The notes below the pieces were generated by a model. It was not told the DNA's origin. It saw nothing but the letters and a program-made list of their open reading frames with translations, and did no database searches. Below are positions 10,953 through 20,199 of a stretch of DNA of 64,000 nt, piece by piece. This stretch comes from Rhizobium altiplani (lineage in GTDB: Bacteria > Pseudomonadota > Alphaproteobacteria > Rhizobiales > Rhizobiaceae): assembly GCF_001542405.1 (NCBI RefSeq), contig NZ_LNCD01000064.1, positions 57,202 through 121,201 of the forward strand. Direction: 5' to 3'. Both the position numbers and the translations under genes were made by a program. Position 1 is the first letter of the stretch. Every line of letters begins with the position of its first letter.

Positions 10953-12725
10953 ATGAGCGAGAATCGCAAGCTGGCTGCAATTCTGGCCGCTGATGTAGTC
11001 GGATATAGCCGGCTCGCCAGCGAGGACGAAGACCGCACCCTTGCAAGGTTGCGGGCACTGCGCAGCGACCTGATCGATCCAACCATCGCCGTGCACAATG
11101 GCCGCGTGATCAAGCGCACCGGAGATGGAGCGCTGGTCGAGTTCCGCAGCGTTGTCGATGCCGTGCGCTGCGCCATCGAGGTACAAAATGGCATGGCCGA
11201 GCGCAATGCCGGCGTTCAGCAGGAGCGGCGCATCGAGTTCCGGATCGGCATCCATCTGGGGGACGTAGTAGAGGAAAGCGATGGCGACCTGATGGGTGAT
11301 GGCGTCAACATCGCCTCCCGTCTCGAGGGGATCGCGACCCCAAGCGCCATTTGCCTGTCCGAGGATGCCTATCGCCAGGTAAAGGCGAGGCTCGATCTCA
11401 CCGTCAGCGATCTTGGAGTGATGCAGCTCAAGAACATCGCCGAGCCGATCCGGGTCTATTCGCTTCAGGTCAGTGCCGCTGCGGAGGCAAAGCCAGCAAT
11501 AACCGCAGGCGCCGTGGCTCATGCTCGGGCCGAATTACCGCCGGAGCTTTCGATTGCGGTGCTGCCCTTTGTCAACATGAGCGGCGATGGCGAGCAGGAG
11601 TACTTCGCCGACGGCATCTCCGAAGATATCATCACTGCGCTATCGAAGCTGTCGCAGCTGTTTGTCATTGCTCGCAACTCATCGTTCACTTTCAAGGGCC
11701 GGAGCGTGAACGTGCAGGAGGTGGGCCGCAATCTCAACGTACGTTACGTGCTGGAGGGAAGCGTTCGCAAATCAGGCAACAAGGTAAGGATCACCGCGCA
11801 GCTCATCGATGCGACCACTGGCGGGCATCAGTGGGCAGAGCGTTTCGATCGCGACCTGAGCGATATCTTCGCGGTGCAGGATGACGTCACGCAGCAGATC
11901 GTCGGTGCTTTGGAACTCAAGCTGACGGCCGGGGACCAGCAGCGTCTCGCGGCCGAGCAGACACAAAATCTGGAAGCCTATGACTGCTTCCTGCGGGGTC
12001 GTGAACACATGTGGCGGCTCACGAGAGAGCAGAACATCGAGGGCCAGCAATTGTTGCAGCGCGCCATCGATCTGGACCCCAACTTTGCCCCGGCCCACGC
12101 GTTCCTCGCCGTGGCGCAGGCACTGGCCTACGTCAACCAGTGGAGCCAATCGCCCTCGACGTCACTGCAACAGTCGATCGTTTCTGCGACGCAGGCGGTC
12201 GCGCTCGACGATCGATATCCCTACGCGCATTGGGCGCTGGGCGTCACCAACTTGTACCTGCGACGACTTGACGTGGCCATCCGCGAGGCTGAACGCGTGA
12301 TCGCGCTTGCCCCCAATCTTGCCGAGGGCCACGAGAGCCTCGGCAACGCTCTGCATTATGCGGGCCGGTCCGACGAGGCCCTCGTCTGTTTCGAGCGGGC
12401 AGTTGCGCTGAATCCATATTATCCCGACATCTTCCTGCACTTCCACGCGCAGGCGATGTTTCAGTTGGGCAGGTACGAGGAAGCCGTTGCCTTCCTGAAG
12501 CGTCGGCTTGTGCGCAATCCCGGCACCGACATCTCACGCGTGTTGCTAGCGGCGAGCTATGGTCACCTCGGCCGCTTCGCGGAGGCGCGCGAGGAGTGGG
12601 ACGGAGTGTTCCGCATCAATCCTAATTATTCTTTGGAGCACCGGCGCAAGGTGTTGCCCTACAAGAACCCTGCCGATTTCGAGCGCGTTGTGGACGGCCT
12701 GCGCAAAGCCGGTCTCACCGAGTAA
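10953..12725 (+). CDS. class III adenylate/guanylate cyclase with TPR domain
   Basis: Cytosolic protein of 590 aa. Residues 1-170 are a class III nucleotide cyclase domain: LAAILAADVVGYSRL (first metal Asp), RTGDGALVEF (second Asp), and GDLMGDGVNIASRLEG carrying the Asn and Arg of the catalytic site. A linker leads to a FlgO/TolB-like module (IAVLPFVNMSGDGEQEYFADG, VRYVLEGSVRKSGNKVRITA) at about 200-320, then tetratricopeptide repeats to the C-terminus. This architecture is abundant in rhizobia, usually for cAMP synthesis controlled by the TPR sensor. The ATG is chosen for SENRKLAAIL as the usual N-terminus and a GGGGGA site upstream. The stimulus is unknown. Confidence 0.9.
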   Translation: MSENRKLAAILAADVVGYSRLASEDEDRTLARLRALRSDLIDPTIAVHNGRVIKRTGDGALVEFRSVVDAVRCAIEVQNGMAERNAGVQQERRIEFRIGIHLGDVVEESDGDLMGDGVNIASRLEGIATPSAICLSEDAYRQVKARLDLTVSDLGVMQLKNIAEPIRVYSLQVSAAAEAKPAITAGAVAHARAELPPELSIAVLPFVNMSGDGEQEYFADGISEDIITALSKLSQLFVIARNSSFTFKGRSVNVQEVGRNLNVRYVLEGSVRKSGNKVRITAQLIDATTGGHQWAERFDRDLSDIFAVQDDVTQQIVGALELKLTAGDQQRLAAEQTQNLEAYDCFLRGREHMWRLTREQNIEGQQLLQRAIDLDPNFAPAHAFLAVAQALAYVNQWSQSPSTSLQQSIVSATQAVALDDRYPYAHWALGVTNLYLRRLDVAIREAERVIALAPNLAEGHESLGNALHYAGRSDEALVCFERAVALNPYYPDIFLHFHAQAMFQLGRYEEAVAFLKRRLVRNPGTDISRVLLAASYGHLGRFAEAREEWDGVFRINPNYSLEHRRKVLPYKNPADFERVVDGLRKAGLTE

Positions 12726-13313
12726 TTGACGCGGTAAGCCTACAGCCTGATCCGCGGCGGCGCTAATGCTTCCAGCGCTGTGGCGCAAATTGCGCCGACA
12801 CCCGAAATTGTCATCAGTCGAGAAGCGAGGGCATCTTGCGCGGCGGGTATGCGAAGCTCCTTCTCAAGCACGGCGATCTCGGAGATCAAGACCCCTTATT
12901 CCAACAAACCCCTGCAGAGCATTCCGGCTGCCATGGGCTCGGACCGCAGATCCGCTCACCAATTCAATGCCACTCCGATGAGCATCTGACGGCAACGCCT
13001 TACCCATTGGGGTTAGGCGCCTGGTAGAACAGACTTCGGTGCATAGCGTTATCGACTGGAACCGAGGTGTCTTGGCGAGTCCACTGCACCGGGGCTGCCA
13101 ATGAGAGAAGACGCCAGCAGCTCCAAACGCGCCGATGAGCGCTGAGACAGCAGCAGAGGTTCGCGCTTAAGCCGCGCCGATCGACGTAGGTAAAGCTACC
13201 AACATACAAGTGGAAAAGCGGGATGTAAGAATACTGTGCCACATCCACCGGCAAGGAGATTTCAAATGCGAATTTAGAGGCGGGTGTGGTGCGGATTCCG
13301 GCCGAGTAACTAG
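12726..13313. other. 588-bp gap without recognisable gene
   Basis: Frames here are short, lack ribosome-binding sites and do not resemble known proteins on either strand. It marks the change from G+C-rich sequence to the A+T-richer island beginning near 13.3 kb. Confidence 0.5.
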
Positions 13314-13985
13314 GTGCATTTCCGTATGACGCTGTTCGTTAAGCACCCTTGCACTGCTACGCTCTGCGCCGATCTAAAAAAGATATGCGACGAGGAGCAT
13401 TTCAAATCGTATGCCGTCCTCAAATTTCCCGACGCTGGCACTGCCAATTTTTCTGACATGCTTATTGGCACAGATTGGTCAAAGGACGCCATTCTTCAAA
13501 TATGCAAGGAACGCGTTTTTCAAACGAAACTCCTAGATCTTGTCAAGCTTTCGACGTTGCCGATGGAGATAGAGCTAGAAAACAGAATAGAAACTTGCAA
13601 CGATTCAGTATTCATTATGTCTAATTTGGGAAACAGACTTTCCGCCTTCTGCATATACGACCCGGAAGACAGTAAATATCTATTACTATTTACGTCAACC
13701 GCGCATCAATACCATAATAGCAATTCTGTGCTGATGAAATGCCTTGCTGCAATTAACAGTTACTTCAGGCAATCTGTTGCTTCAAGACAAAGATCGCCGC
13801 TATCTCAGCGCGAGATCGAGTGCCTGCGCTGGGCGGCGGCGGGTAAGACCAGTGAAGAAACCGCGATCATCCTGTCCCTGTCCGGATCAACAATTAACAC
13901 GTACCTAAAATCGGCTATGCGCAAGTTGAATGCGTACAACAGGATTCAGGCGGTTGTGCAAGCTTACAAACAGAAAGTCTTGTGA
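13314..13985 (+). CDS. LuxR-family transcriptional regulator
   Basis: DNA-binding protein of 223 aa. The C-terminal 65 residues are a LuxR/FixJ-type helix-turn-helix (LSQREIECLRWAAAGKTSEE, then INTYLKSAMRKLNAYNRIQA). The N-terminal ~150 residues occupy the place of an autoinducer-binding domain but lack the usual W-x-x-x-Y/D signature, so an orphan or non-AHL sensor is likelier than a quorum receptor. No luxI gene is in the window. It starts at GTG with an alternative ATG four codons in. The sequence is A+T-richer than its left neighbours, as are the next genes, suggesting joint acquisition. Confidence 0.75.
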   Translation: MHFRMTLFVKHPCTATLCADLKKICDEEHFKSYAVLKFPDAGTANFSDMLIGTDWSKDAILQICKERVFQTKLLDLVKLSTLPMEIELENRIETCNDSVFIMSNLGNRLSAFCIYDPEDSKYLLLFTSTAHQYHNSNSVLMKCLAAINSYFRQSVASRQRSPLSQREIECLRWAAAGKTSEETAIILSLSGSTINTYLKSAMRKLNAYNRIQAVVQAYKQKVL

Positions 13986-14228
13986 CGCTGCTGTCCATTG
14001 CAACGCTACCACCCGACTTCAGCAATGCGCGAAGACTGAAGGCAGGCGCCGAAGTAAGCGCCGCACCGCTGGGCGCGCCGATATCGGTCCCCTCAGATAG
14101 ACGTCTTTAGCAGCTCATCAACGTGCGCATCGGTATGTTTACCTACCTGGCGCCTCTACCAATTGCAGATGGAAACGCGGTATCTTCCTGAGATTTCATT
14201 TTTAATGCAGTTGTGATGGTATTCGTAA

Positions 14229-14825
14229 ATGGTTCAGCGAAATCCGGTCTATCTCATCGATGATGATGAATCGATCAGGGATGCGATTCTGCTGAATTTG
14301 CACGTCGACGGGATGATCGCCATGGGGTTTCCCGACTGCAACGCTTTTCTGTCCAATCTGCCGAATTTGAAGCCGGGCTGTATATTGCTTGATCTACATA
14401 TGCCGACGAAGGGTGGGTTGGAACTGCAAACGGAGTTGGCCAAGGCGTGTATCTACTGGCCCATCATTGTCGTCACCGGAACCAGAGATCTCGAAAGTTG
14501 CCGAGCGGCATTTCGCGCAGGCGCGGTCGATTTCCTCTGCAAGCCCATTGGTGGCGATGAGCTACGGGAAGCGCTCAAGCCAGCGTTCGCACAACTGGAA
14601 ACGCTCCTGGAACGCGACGAAGCAAGCCTTCTAGTGCATCAGCTCACGCTGCGAGAGCGGGAGGTATTCGACTTGTTGTGTCGCGGATTCGGCACCAAAG
14701 AGATTGCGAAGGTGCTTGCTATTTCCACCCGGACCGTCGATGCACATCGCGCCAACATTTCCACCAAACTGGGCACACGGTCCGTTGCTGAGTTCGTCCA
14801 TATTCAGATGTTAGCATCCGTATAG
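14229..14825 (+). CDS. FixJ/NodW-type response regulator
   Basis: Two-domain regulator of 198 aa. The receiver domain has the acidic pair in YLIDDDESI, the phospho-acceptor Asp55 in CILLDLHMP, the Thr of VVTGTRD and Lys105 in FLCKPI. The C-terminal LuxR-type helix-turn-helix runs from about 138 (LTLREREVFDLLCRGFGTKE, then STRTVDAHRANI). The likely partner is the histidine kinase at 16610, as no other kinase of that class is close. A degraded second copy of its 5' part follows at 14867. No strong ribosome-binding site is visible before the ATG. Confidence 0.87.
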   Translation: MVQRNPVYLIDDDESIRDAILLNLHVDGMIAMGFPDCNAFLSNLPNLKPGCILLDLHMPTKGGLELQTELAKACIYWPIIVVTGTRDLESCRAAFRAGAVDFLCKPIGGDELREALKPAFAQLETLLERDEASLLVHQLTLREREVFDLLCRGFGTKEIAKVLAISTRTVDAHRANISTKLGTRSVAEFVHIQMLASV

Positions 14826-14866
14826 GCAGCTGACTTGGGTGAGGAAGTAAGACACCGAGACGGCGC

Positions 14867-14999
14867 CGAAATCCGCTTTACCTCAATGACGACGATAAAT
14901 TCGATGAGGGATGCGATACTACCGCGCATGCAGGTCACGGACTGACCTTTGAAGCCGGGCTATGTCCTGCTCGACCTTATTGTGCCAATGAAGGACAGT
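14867..14999 (+). pseudogene. decayed tandem copy of the response-regulator receiver domain
   Basis: The segment matches the start of the preceding regulator almost base for base in blocks: CGAAATCCG..TTAYCTCA, then GATGAGGGATGCGATAC, then TTTGAAGCCGGGCTATGTC with TGCTCGACCTTAT and TGCCAATGAAGGA. One inserted base breaks the frame after the acidic-pair codons, and about 40-60 bp of the original are missing between blocks, so no protein is made. It is evidence of a duplication (or of recombination with a paralogue) followed by decay. Confidence 0.65.
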
Positions 15000-15105
15000 C
15001 TCCTTCCGCGACCCGAAAGATGAGACCTGGCGCCGATATCGGCACCTTGCTATGGCACGAGCCACGATCCGGGGAACAACCGGGACATGACATTCAAGAC
15101 AATCT

Positions 15106-16260
15106 TCACCAACATCTGCTGTCGAACAATTCCGAAGCGCTTGTGAAATAATACCAGTATGCCTTGGTGTACAGATAAAGAAACTTTAATATTCCCAACG
15201 GAACTGGAGAGATTTCGTTCCCGGATTCATAAAATTGAGATGTCAACATGACATCATATGGACAATATCCTAGAGCGACATTGCGCCTCTGCTCCCTAAT
15301 TCTTTCAGATCCTTTCAATTCTCCAAGAACACTTTCATGATCATATAGAATTGTCTTCAACTTAAAGCCGCCATCGAACACGTCAGCGGCAAGGTTATAC
15401 TCTTGAAATATTTCCTGAATCGTAATGTATCTTATGAATTCATTGATTTCCGACTCTTCTAATCCATGAATGACTGGGACATTTACGTATATCGCTGTTT
15501 TCTTTATATTTGTATTCTTTAGAGCATAAGTCTTGCGCTCGTTGATTACCGATTTGTAATCGATTGATGCGAACTCTGAATTGAAGAAAAGCGGCGTCCC
15601 GAAGAACCGAGTCAATGACGCGGTTTGATATTTCCAAAACAAGTCGTGAGTTTTGTTGGGAAAAATCCGTTCGAGAGACAAGCTGAGTTTCTGCACAAAT
15701 GGGTTTTGCTGAGCGTGCGGATTGGCACCTGCTGCTTGCCTGCCTACGTAGACGTAGCGGTCGCTCTGGTCGAAGACGTTTTTGGCCCCCACATCAAAAA
15801 TGACCGAACGCCCGCTCACCCGAGCAAGAAAGGTGTACGCGGCGCGGATATGTCGCGCAACAGCCGCTGGCACGGCATCGTCTATGGAAACCCTAAACTC
15901 CGACGCCCTATCATCATGTCGATTAAATTTGCTGGTGTAGATGTAATTGATTAATACCCCATATTCGTACAAGGCCTTGTCGAAAAAGCCGTTGTACTCC
16001 TGCTGCTTTTCAACAGCAAACGCGGCAGCCAACCAAGTCGCCGCAATGACCGCCGCCGCCAACCCCATAAGATAAATTGGGCGTCTTGAAATCGCTTTGC
16101 CTCCCTTTCTAACGCTATAAAGCGGGAATGCTCGGACATAACAAAGCGCGCCGCGATCTCGGGGCGCAAGTTTGCTGCCATTGGCCTTAATTCGGTCGAG
16201 CCAACCTTGCGGGGTCGCTAGCATGGCAATACCGCAACGATTGGCGCTCACCCCGTCCAC
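15106..16260 (-). CDS. membrane-anchored protein of unknown function
   Basis: Protein of up to 384 aa that I do not recognise. A basic N-terminal stretch precedes a single membrane segment near residues 62-83 (PIYLMGLAAAVIAATWLAAA); the remaining 300 residues would be periplasmic, with an aromatic-rich C-terminus (LGILKFLYLYTKAYWYYF) and few Cys. The first ~60 residues may be untranslated if an internal start is used. The 3' two thirds are A+T-rich. It lies between the response-regulator relic and a divergent sensor kinase, so a role as accessory sensor or as target of that two-component pair is possible but is inference from position alone. Confidence 0.6.
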   Translation of the reverse strand: MDGVSANRCGIAMLATPQGWLDRIKANGSKLAPRDRGALCYVRAFPLYSVRKGGKAISRRPIYLMGLAAAVIAATWLAAAFAVEKQQEYNGFFDKALYEYGVLINYIYTSKFNRHDDRASEFRVSIDDAVPAAVARHIRAAYTFLARVSGRSVIFDVGAKNVFDQSDRYVYVGRQAAGANPHAQQNPFVQKLSLSLERIFPNKTHDLFWKYQTASLTRFFGTPLFFNSEFASIDYKSVINERKTYALKNTNIKKTAIYVNVPVIHGLEESEINEFIRYITIQEIFQEYNLAADVFDGGFKLKTILYDHESVLGELKGSERIREQRRNVALGYCPYDVMLTSQFYESGNEISPVPLGILKFLYLYTKAYWYYFTSASELFDSRCW

Positions 16261-16609
16261 ACATGATCATTGGCTCCGAATGCCTGGATCGATTTGGGGC
16301 CTCCCGAGTTTGGTCGGTCGATCCATCGCAAGTATTCCTCGTACCGTCGCGGCTCCAATTGGTTTCGTTCACCACAGCTTCAGCCTGTCGGATGACGCGC
16401 TGTGCGCCCGTGGTTCAGGCTCCTTTTGTGTCTGTCAGCCTCCCTCACGTCCCAGAGCCGACCAATGCTGCATCTCTCCGCCTGAAAGCCAGTTCTTCAC
16501 AATCGAGGATTTCGCTGAGCCATTTCATTCCATCATGATCTGCCGCATCGAGGATAAATTCTTAAGTCAGCAATTGTTAGAGGTTGCATCTAGGTAAATA
16601 TACCGATGC

Positions 16610-18373
16610 GTGCATTCGTCGTCAGCGCCACCTTCGCTCCCGACGACCTGTAACTTTATTCTAACTTCAGAGATTGCAAGCTTGTTTGCTTCCCAGCGAT
16701 TGAGAACCGCAGTTAATTTGGCATTGCCCGCCATCCTGATTTGGGTCGCTCTGCAGTTTCTAGTTACAGTAGTATTGATCTATACCACTATAGATACAGT
16801 TGAGCGCAACATTTCTTCCTACGCCCAAAGCCTTGAGCGTCTGGCAGTTAGTCGGAACAGCCAGAACTTTGGCTTCATGCAATCACTTACGATGGTAGCG
16901 GACGCTCCACGTAGCCGTTCTATCGCGTCTTTTACGAATTTCGCGGAGAGCCTCCACGCCCGGTACCCGCAAATATCTGGCATAGCGTGGTACGAAATGG
17001 ACCCGGACGAGAGGGTGCGACTGCAACCGATCGTGCAAGTGCCCACCGAAGGGGAGAGCCCGATACTGAAATCTGCAAAACTGCTTGAGGCATTAGGAGG
17101 CCACCATGGTCAAGTGCAAGTTGTTGTTGATAGTAAATTACAGAACAAATACTACATTATTGAGCACGTCCGTAACTACAAAAATCACTTCTCTATCATA
17201 ATAACGATCGACTCTCGAGAAATGCTCAAGCCATCTTTAGTCGATAATTGCCCAAAGGTTACCTGGACGTCTGGAGAATTGACTTTATTCTCCAATATAT
17301 CTACAAAAAACAACAATTCTCTTATACTTTCAACAATAGAACGCCGTATTGATGTTTATATCGGCGATATATATCAAAAACCAAACGACAACTTCTTGAA
17401 AACGAGCATCAATGTTGAAAAACCAATCGCCCTGGACGCGATCCTCGACAACAGCATGCTGTACGTCTTCTCCACATTCTCCATACTTATAGCCGGCCTG
17501 TCTTCATATGCTCTCCACCAAGGACAGGTCACGCGGCGCCTGCGAGAGGCCGAGCGCCTCGCGAAAGCGAATATTAACCGCCTCGAACTGGAAAAACGGC
17601 ACGAACATGCGTCGCGAGTCTACGCGATTGGGGAAATGGCGGCAGCAATTGCTCACGAACTGATTCAGCCACTGACAGCCATTCTCATCAACAGCCAAAC
17701 TGGTGTGAAGTTGATGGATGCCATGTCGACACCCCAGGCGAACGTGACGAGTATTCTTTCCTCGAACGTGAAAGACGCGCAGAGAGCGAGCGAAATCATC
17801 AGGAATGTTCGAAGCTTCGTAAGCCCGAAGCCAACAGACACAGCCTGCACCGACATAGTTGCGGCGATACGTGAGGTTGTCACCCTCATGGAAGCTCTGT
17901 TCGCAGAGTGTGGTTTCGAAATCGCACTCGATTTCGACGAGGGACCGCTGCTTTGCAAAATCGGCAGAGTTGAATTTGAACAGGTCGTTTACAATCTCGT
18001 TCGCAATGCGTTGGAGGTGGGCGAGCATCTTGACGCCAAAGACCGGATTGTCGCGATCAGCGCTCTGCGCACTGACGATCGTATTTCTATCCGAGTACGG
18101 GATCGGGGACCTGGTATCGAAGAGATTATGCTGCAGAGCCTGTTCGTCCCATTCTCGACGACTAAAGTTTCGGGCATGGGTTTGGGCCTTTCTCTTTCTC
18201 GCCGTATCGTAGAGCGCGCTGGAGGGGAGCTTTCTGGCCAGAACCATCAAGGTCGGGGAGCGATCTTCGAGATAGTGTTGCCAAAGGCGACGGTCGGGAT
18301 AGCGTCGTCAAACCGGCGGCAGCCGCTTACAGCCGACGAGGCTCGACGTCACAGCGAGACAAAGCAGTCCTAA
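16610..18373 (+). CDS. membrane sensor histidine kinase with CHASE-like sensor domain
   Basis: Kinase of 587 aa starting at GTG. Two membrane helices (about 37-60 and 283-303) flank a ~220-residue periplasmic domain whose segment ISGIAWYEMDPDERV resembles CHASE sensor domains. The transmitter has an H-box IGEMAAAIAHELIQPL with His349 (HELIQPL rather than the common HELNQPL), an N-box YNLVRNALEV, DRGPGI and GMGLGLSL. This is the FixL/DctB/NodV class, which normally signals to FixJ-like regulators such as the one at 14229. The periplasmic half is A+T-rich while the transmitter is not, consistent with domain exchange. The signal is unknown. Confidence 0.85.
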   Translation: MHSSSAPPSLPTTCNFILTSEIASLFASQRLRTAVNLALPAILIWVALQFLVTVVLIYTTIDTVERNISSYAQSLERLAVSRNSQNFGFMQSLTMVADAPRSRSIASFTNFAESLHARYPQISGIAWYEMDPDERVRLQPIVQVPTEGESPILKSAKLLEALGGHHGQVQVVVDSKLQNKYYIIEHVRNYKNHFSIIITIDSREMLKPSLVDNCPKVTWTSGELTLFSNISTKNNNSLILSTIERRIDVYIGDIYQKPNDNFLKTSINVEKPIALDAILDNSMLYVFSTFSILIAGLSSYALHQGQVTRRLREAERLAKANINRLELEKRHEHASRVYAIGEMAAAIAHELIQPLTAILINSQTGVKLMDAMSTPQANVTSILSSNVKDAQRASEIIRNVRSFVSPKPTDTACTDIVAAIREVVTLMEALFAECGFEIALDFDEGPLLCKIGRVEFEQVVYNLVRNALEVGEHLDAKDRIVAISALRTDDRISIRVRDRGPGIEEIMLQSLFVPFSTTKVSGMGLGLSLSRRIVERAGGELSGQNHQGRGAIFEIVLPKATVGIASSNRRQPLTADEARRHSETKQS

Positions 18374-18558
18374 GGCGTTGATGTGGCCGTCGCTAGAAGG
18401 CGACCAAAGCGCCCACGGTTGTCCTACTGAAATCGAGAAGGCATTGAGTGGGCACCGAAATTTGCCACGCAGCGGCCATGGACCTACAAAAACGAACGGC
18501 CCAGTATGGGCATTGGCGGCATCAAGCCCGCACAGAAACTGAAATGGCCTCGTGAATT
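18374..18558. other. short gap between kinase and glycosyltransferase relic
   Basis: No supported gene. The minus-strand relic described next may originally have extended into it. Confidence 0.35.
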
Positions 18559-18830
18559 CTACCGTGGAGCTCCGTTGAAAACTGGCGGATTACCACTCGA
18601 CGTGGCCGAGAAAACAACCAGTCTCGTAGGGATTTGGTCTGCGTTGGTGTCGCAGGCCGCGCTCGTCGAAGTCATCGATCGGATGCTGGAGCTTGGCCCA
18701 TCTATCGCCGATACCCTTTCGAAATCGAGTCCGATGTGGCTGAGAAGAAACGCCATGCATTTTCCTCGATCCGTTGATCGATCGAGGTTGATCAGCAAGG
18801 TGTCGGGCCTGGGCCGGCACGTGCCGGGCG
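18559..18830 (-). pseudogene. glycosyltransferase family 25 relic
   Basis: On the minus strand a frame reads INLDRSTDRGKCMAFLLSHI and then LDFERVSAIDG, the conserved N-terminal block of GT25 (LPS biosynthesis glycosyltransferases: INLdrs-dR---m---l-----feRv-AiDG). The next conserved block (normally GEIGC-LSH) appears about 60 codons on in another frame as NPYETGCFLGHVEW, and a stop follows. A frameshift plus loss of the catalytic C-terminal part make this non-functional. An intact parent would transfer a sugar to surface polysaccharide. Confidence 0.5.
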
Positions 18831-19097
18831 TGCAATGTTTTCTGGGCGGGAACGAAACTCAGCGAGGCCTCGGGGGTCGTGGCGGTCCCAAAGAACGTCG
18901 GTTCCCAATATCTCCGCACTCTGTCCACGATTATACGCTTCCGTAAGATTGTGCTTTTTGACGAAGGGCCTATCGCGTTAGCCGAACCACTGAAAGCTAG
19001 TTGAAAGCTTCGAGCGGCTACCAAGAAGCTGCATCGTGGAGGAAGCACTTGTATCGTGATGACAGGCGATGCGTAACTCATACTGGAGGAGACCTTA

Positions 19098-20111
19098 ATG
19101 CGTTCGTCACGCAGTCTTTTTAATAGCATCGCTGTTTCCGCAATGATCGCCGCCGCGTCGTTTGGTGCATCCACGGCCCGCGCCGCTGACAAGATCACCA
19201 TCATGGTTGGCGGTTACGAGAAGCAAATCTACCTGCCTGCAAAGCTCGCCGAGTCCCTCGGATACTTCAAGGATGAAGGCCTGGACGTCGAGCTTCTGAA
19301 TGAAGCTGCAGGCGTCGACGCCGAGAACCAATTGCTAGCCGGTGCCGTCCAGGGCGTTGTTGGTTTCTACGACCACTGTGTCGACCTTCAGGCCAAGGGC
19401 AAGTTCGTCGAGTCCATCGTCCAGTTCAGCCAGGCACCAGGCGAAGTTGAACTCGTCTCCACGAAGCAACCGGATATCAAGTCGCCGGCAGACTTCAAAG
19501 GTAAGAGCCTTGGCGTAACGGGCCTTGGCTCGTCCACTAATTTCTTGACCCTCTACATGGCCTCGAAGGCTGGGTTGCAGCCCGGCGACGTCGTCACCAT
19601 CCCCGTAGGCGCAGGCGCGACGTTCATCGCCGCAATGCAGCAGGATCAGATCCAGGGTGGGATGACGACCGAGCCGACGATCTCGCGCATGTTGAAGACA
19701 GGAGAAGCAACTGTCCTCGTCGACATGCGAACCGTCGAGGCGACGCGACAGGCGCTTGGCGGCACCTATCCGGCGGCATCGTTCTACGTCGAAACCTCCT
19801 GGGCCGATGCTCACAAGGACGAGGCCCAGAAGCTCGCCAATGCGTTCGTGAAGACGCTCCGCTACATCAACACGCACTCGGCGGCCGAGATCGCTGACAA
19901 GATGCCTAAGGACTTCTACGTCGGCGACAAGGACGGGTACGTCAAGGCACTCGACCAGGGCAAGGGAATGTTCACGCCAGACGGCGTGATGCCGGAAGAC
20001 GGTCCCAAGACAGTCCTCGCGGTCCTTTCGGAATTCTCGAAGAACGTCAAAGGCAAGCAGATCGATTTGTCAAAGACTTACACGACTGAGTTCGTAAAGA
20101 ACGTAAAGTAA
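19098..20111 (+). CDS. ABC transporter substrate-binding protein (nitrate/sulfonate/taurine-like)
   Basis: Periplasmic binding protein of 337 aa in the NMT1/SsuA-like fold. Residues 1-29 are a signal peptide ending AARA-like (ASTARA). The mature part opens KITIMVGGYEKQIYLPAKLA and GYFKDEGLDVELL, the typical domain-I start; SPADFKGKSLGVTGLGSS and TYPAASFYVE mark later parts. It begins a three-gene operon with ATPase (gap 88 bp) and permease. A GGAGGAGA site precedes the ATG. Family members carry sulfonates, nitrate, pyrimidine precursors or aromatic acids; the ligand cannot be assigned from sequence. Confidence 0.9.
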   Translation: MRSSRSLFNSIAVSAMIAAASFGASTARAADKITIMVGGYEKQIYLPAKLAESLGYFKDEGLDVELLNEAAGVDAENQLLAGAVQGVVGFYDHCVDLQAKGKFVESIVQFSQAPGEVELVSTKQPDIKSPADFKGKSLGVTGLGSSTNFLTLYMASKAGLQPGDVVTIPVGAGATFIAAMQQDQIQGGMTTEPTISRMLKTGEATVLVDMRTVEATRQALGGTYPAASFYVETSWADAHKDEAQKLANAFVKTLRYINTHSAAEIADKMPKDFYVGDKDGYVKALDQGKGMFTPDGVMPEDGPKTVLAVLSEFSKNVKGKQIDLSKTYTTEFVKNVK

Positions 20112-20199
20112 GTCACGTTGCGCCACTTCCGTCCAGTCGGAAGTGGCTCCCACCCTGGGCATCGCGTGTGCGCCCCCAAAACCACGCACAGGTATCACC

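Noticed and set aside
10578..11522. 314-residue minus-strand frame across the cyclase gene
   Set aside because: Shadow of the class III cyclase and exonuclease frames.
13000..13254. 84-residue minus-strand frame
   Set aside because: No ribosome-binding site and no resemblance to known proteins.
13314..13985. AHL quorum-sensing receptor
   Set aside because: The N-terminal domain lacks the usual ligand-pocket signature and no luxI gene is nearby, so only a LuxR-type regulator is claimed.
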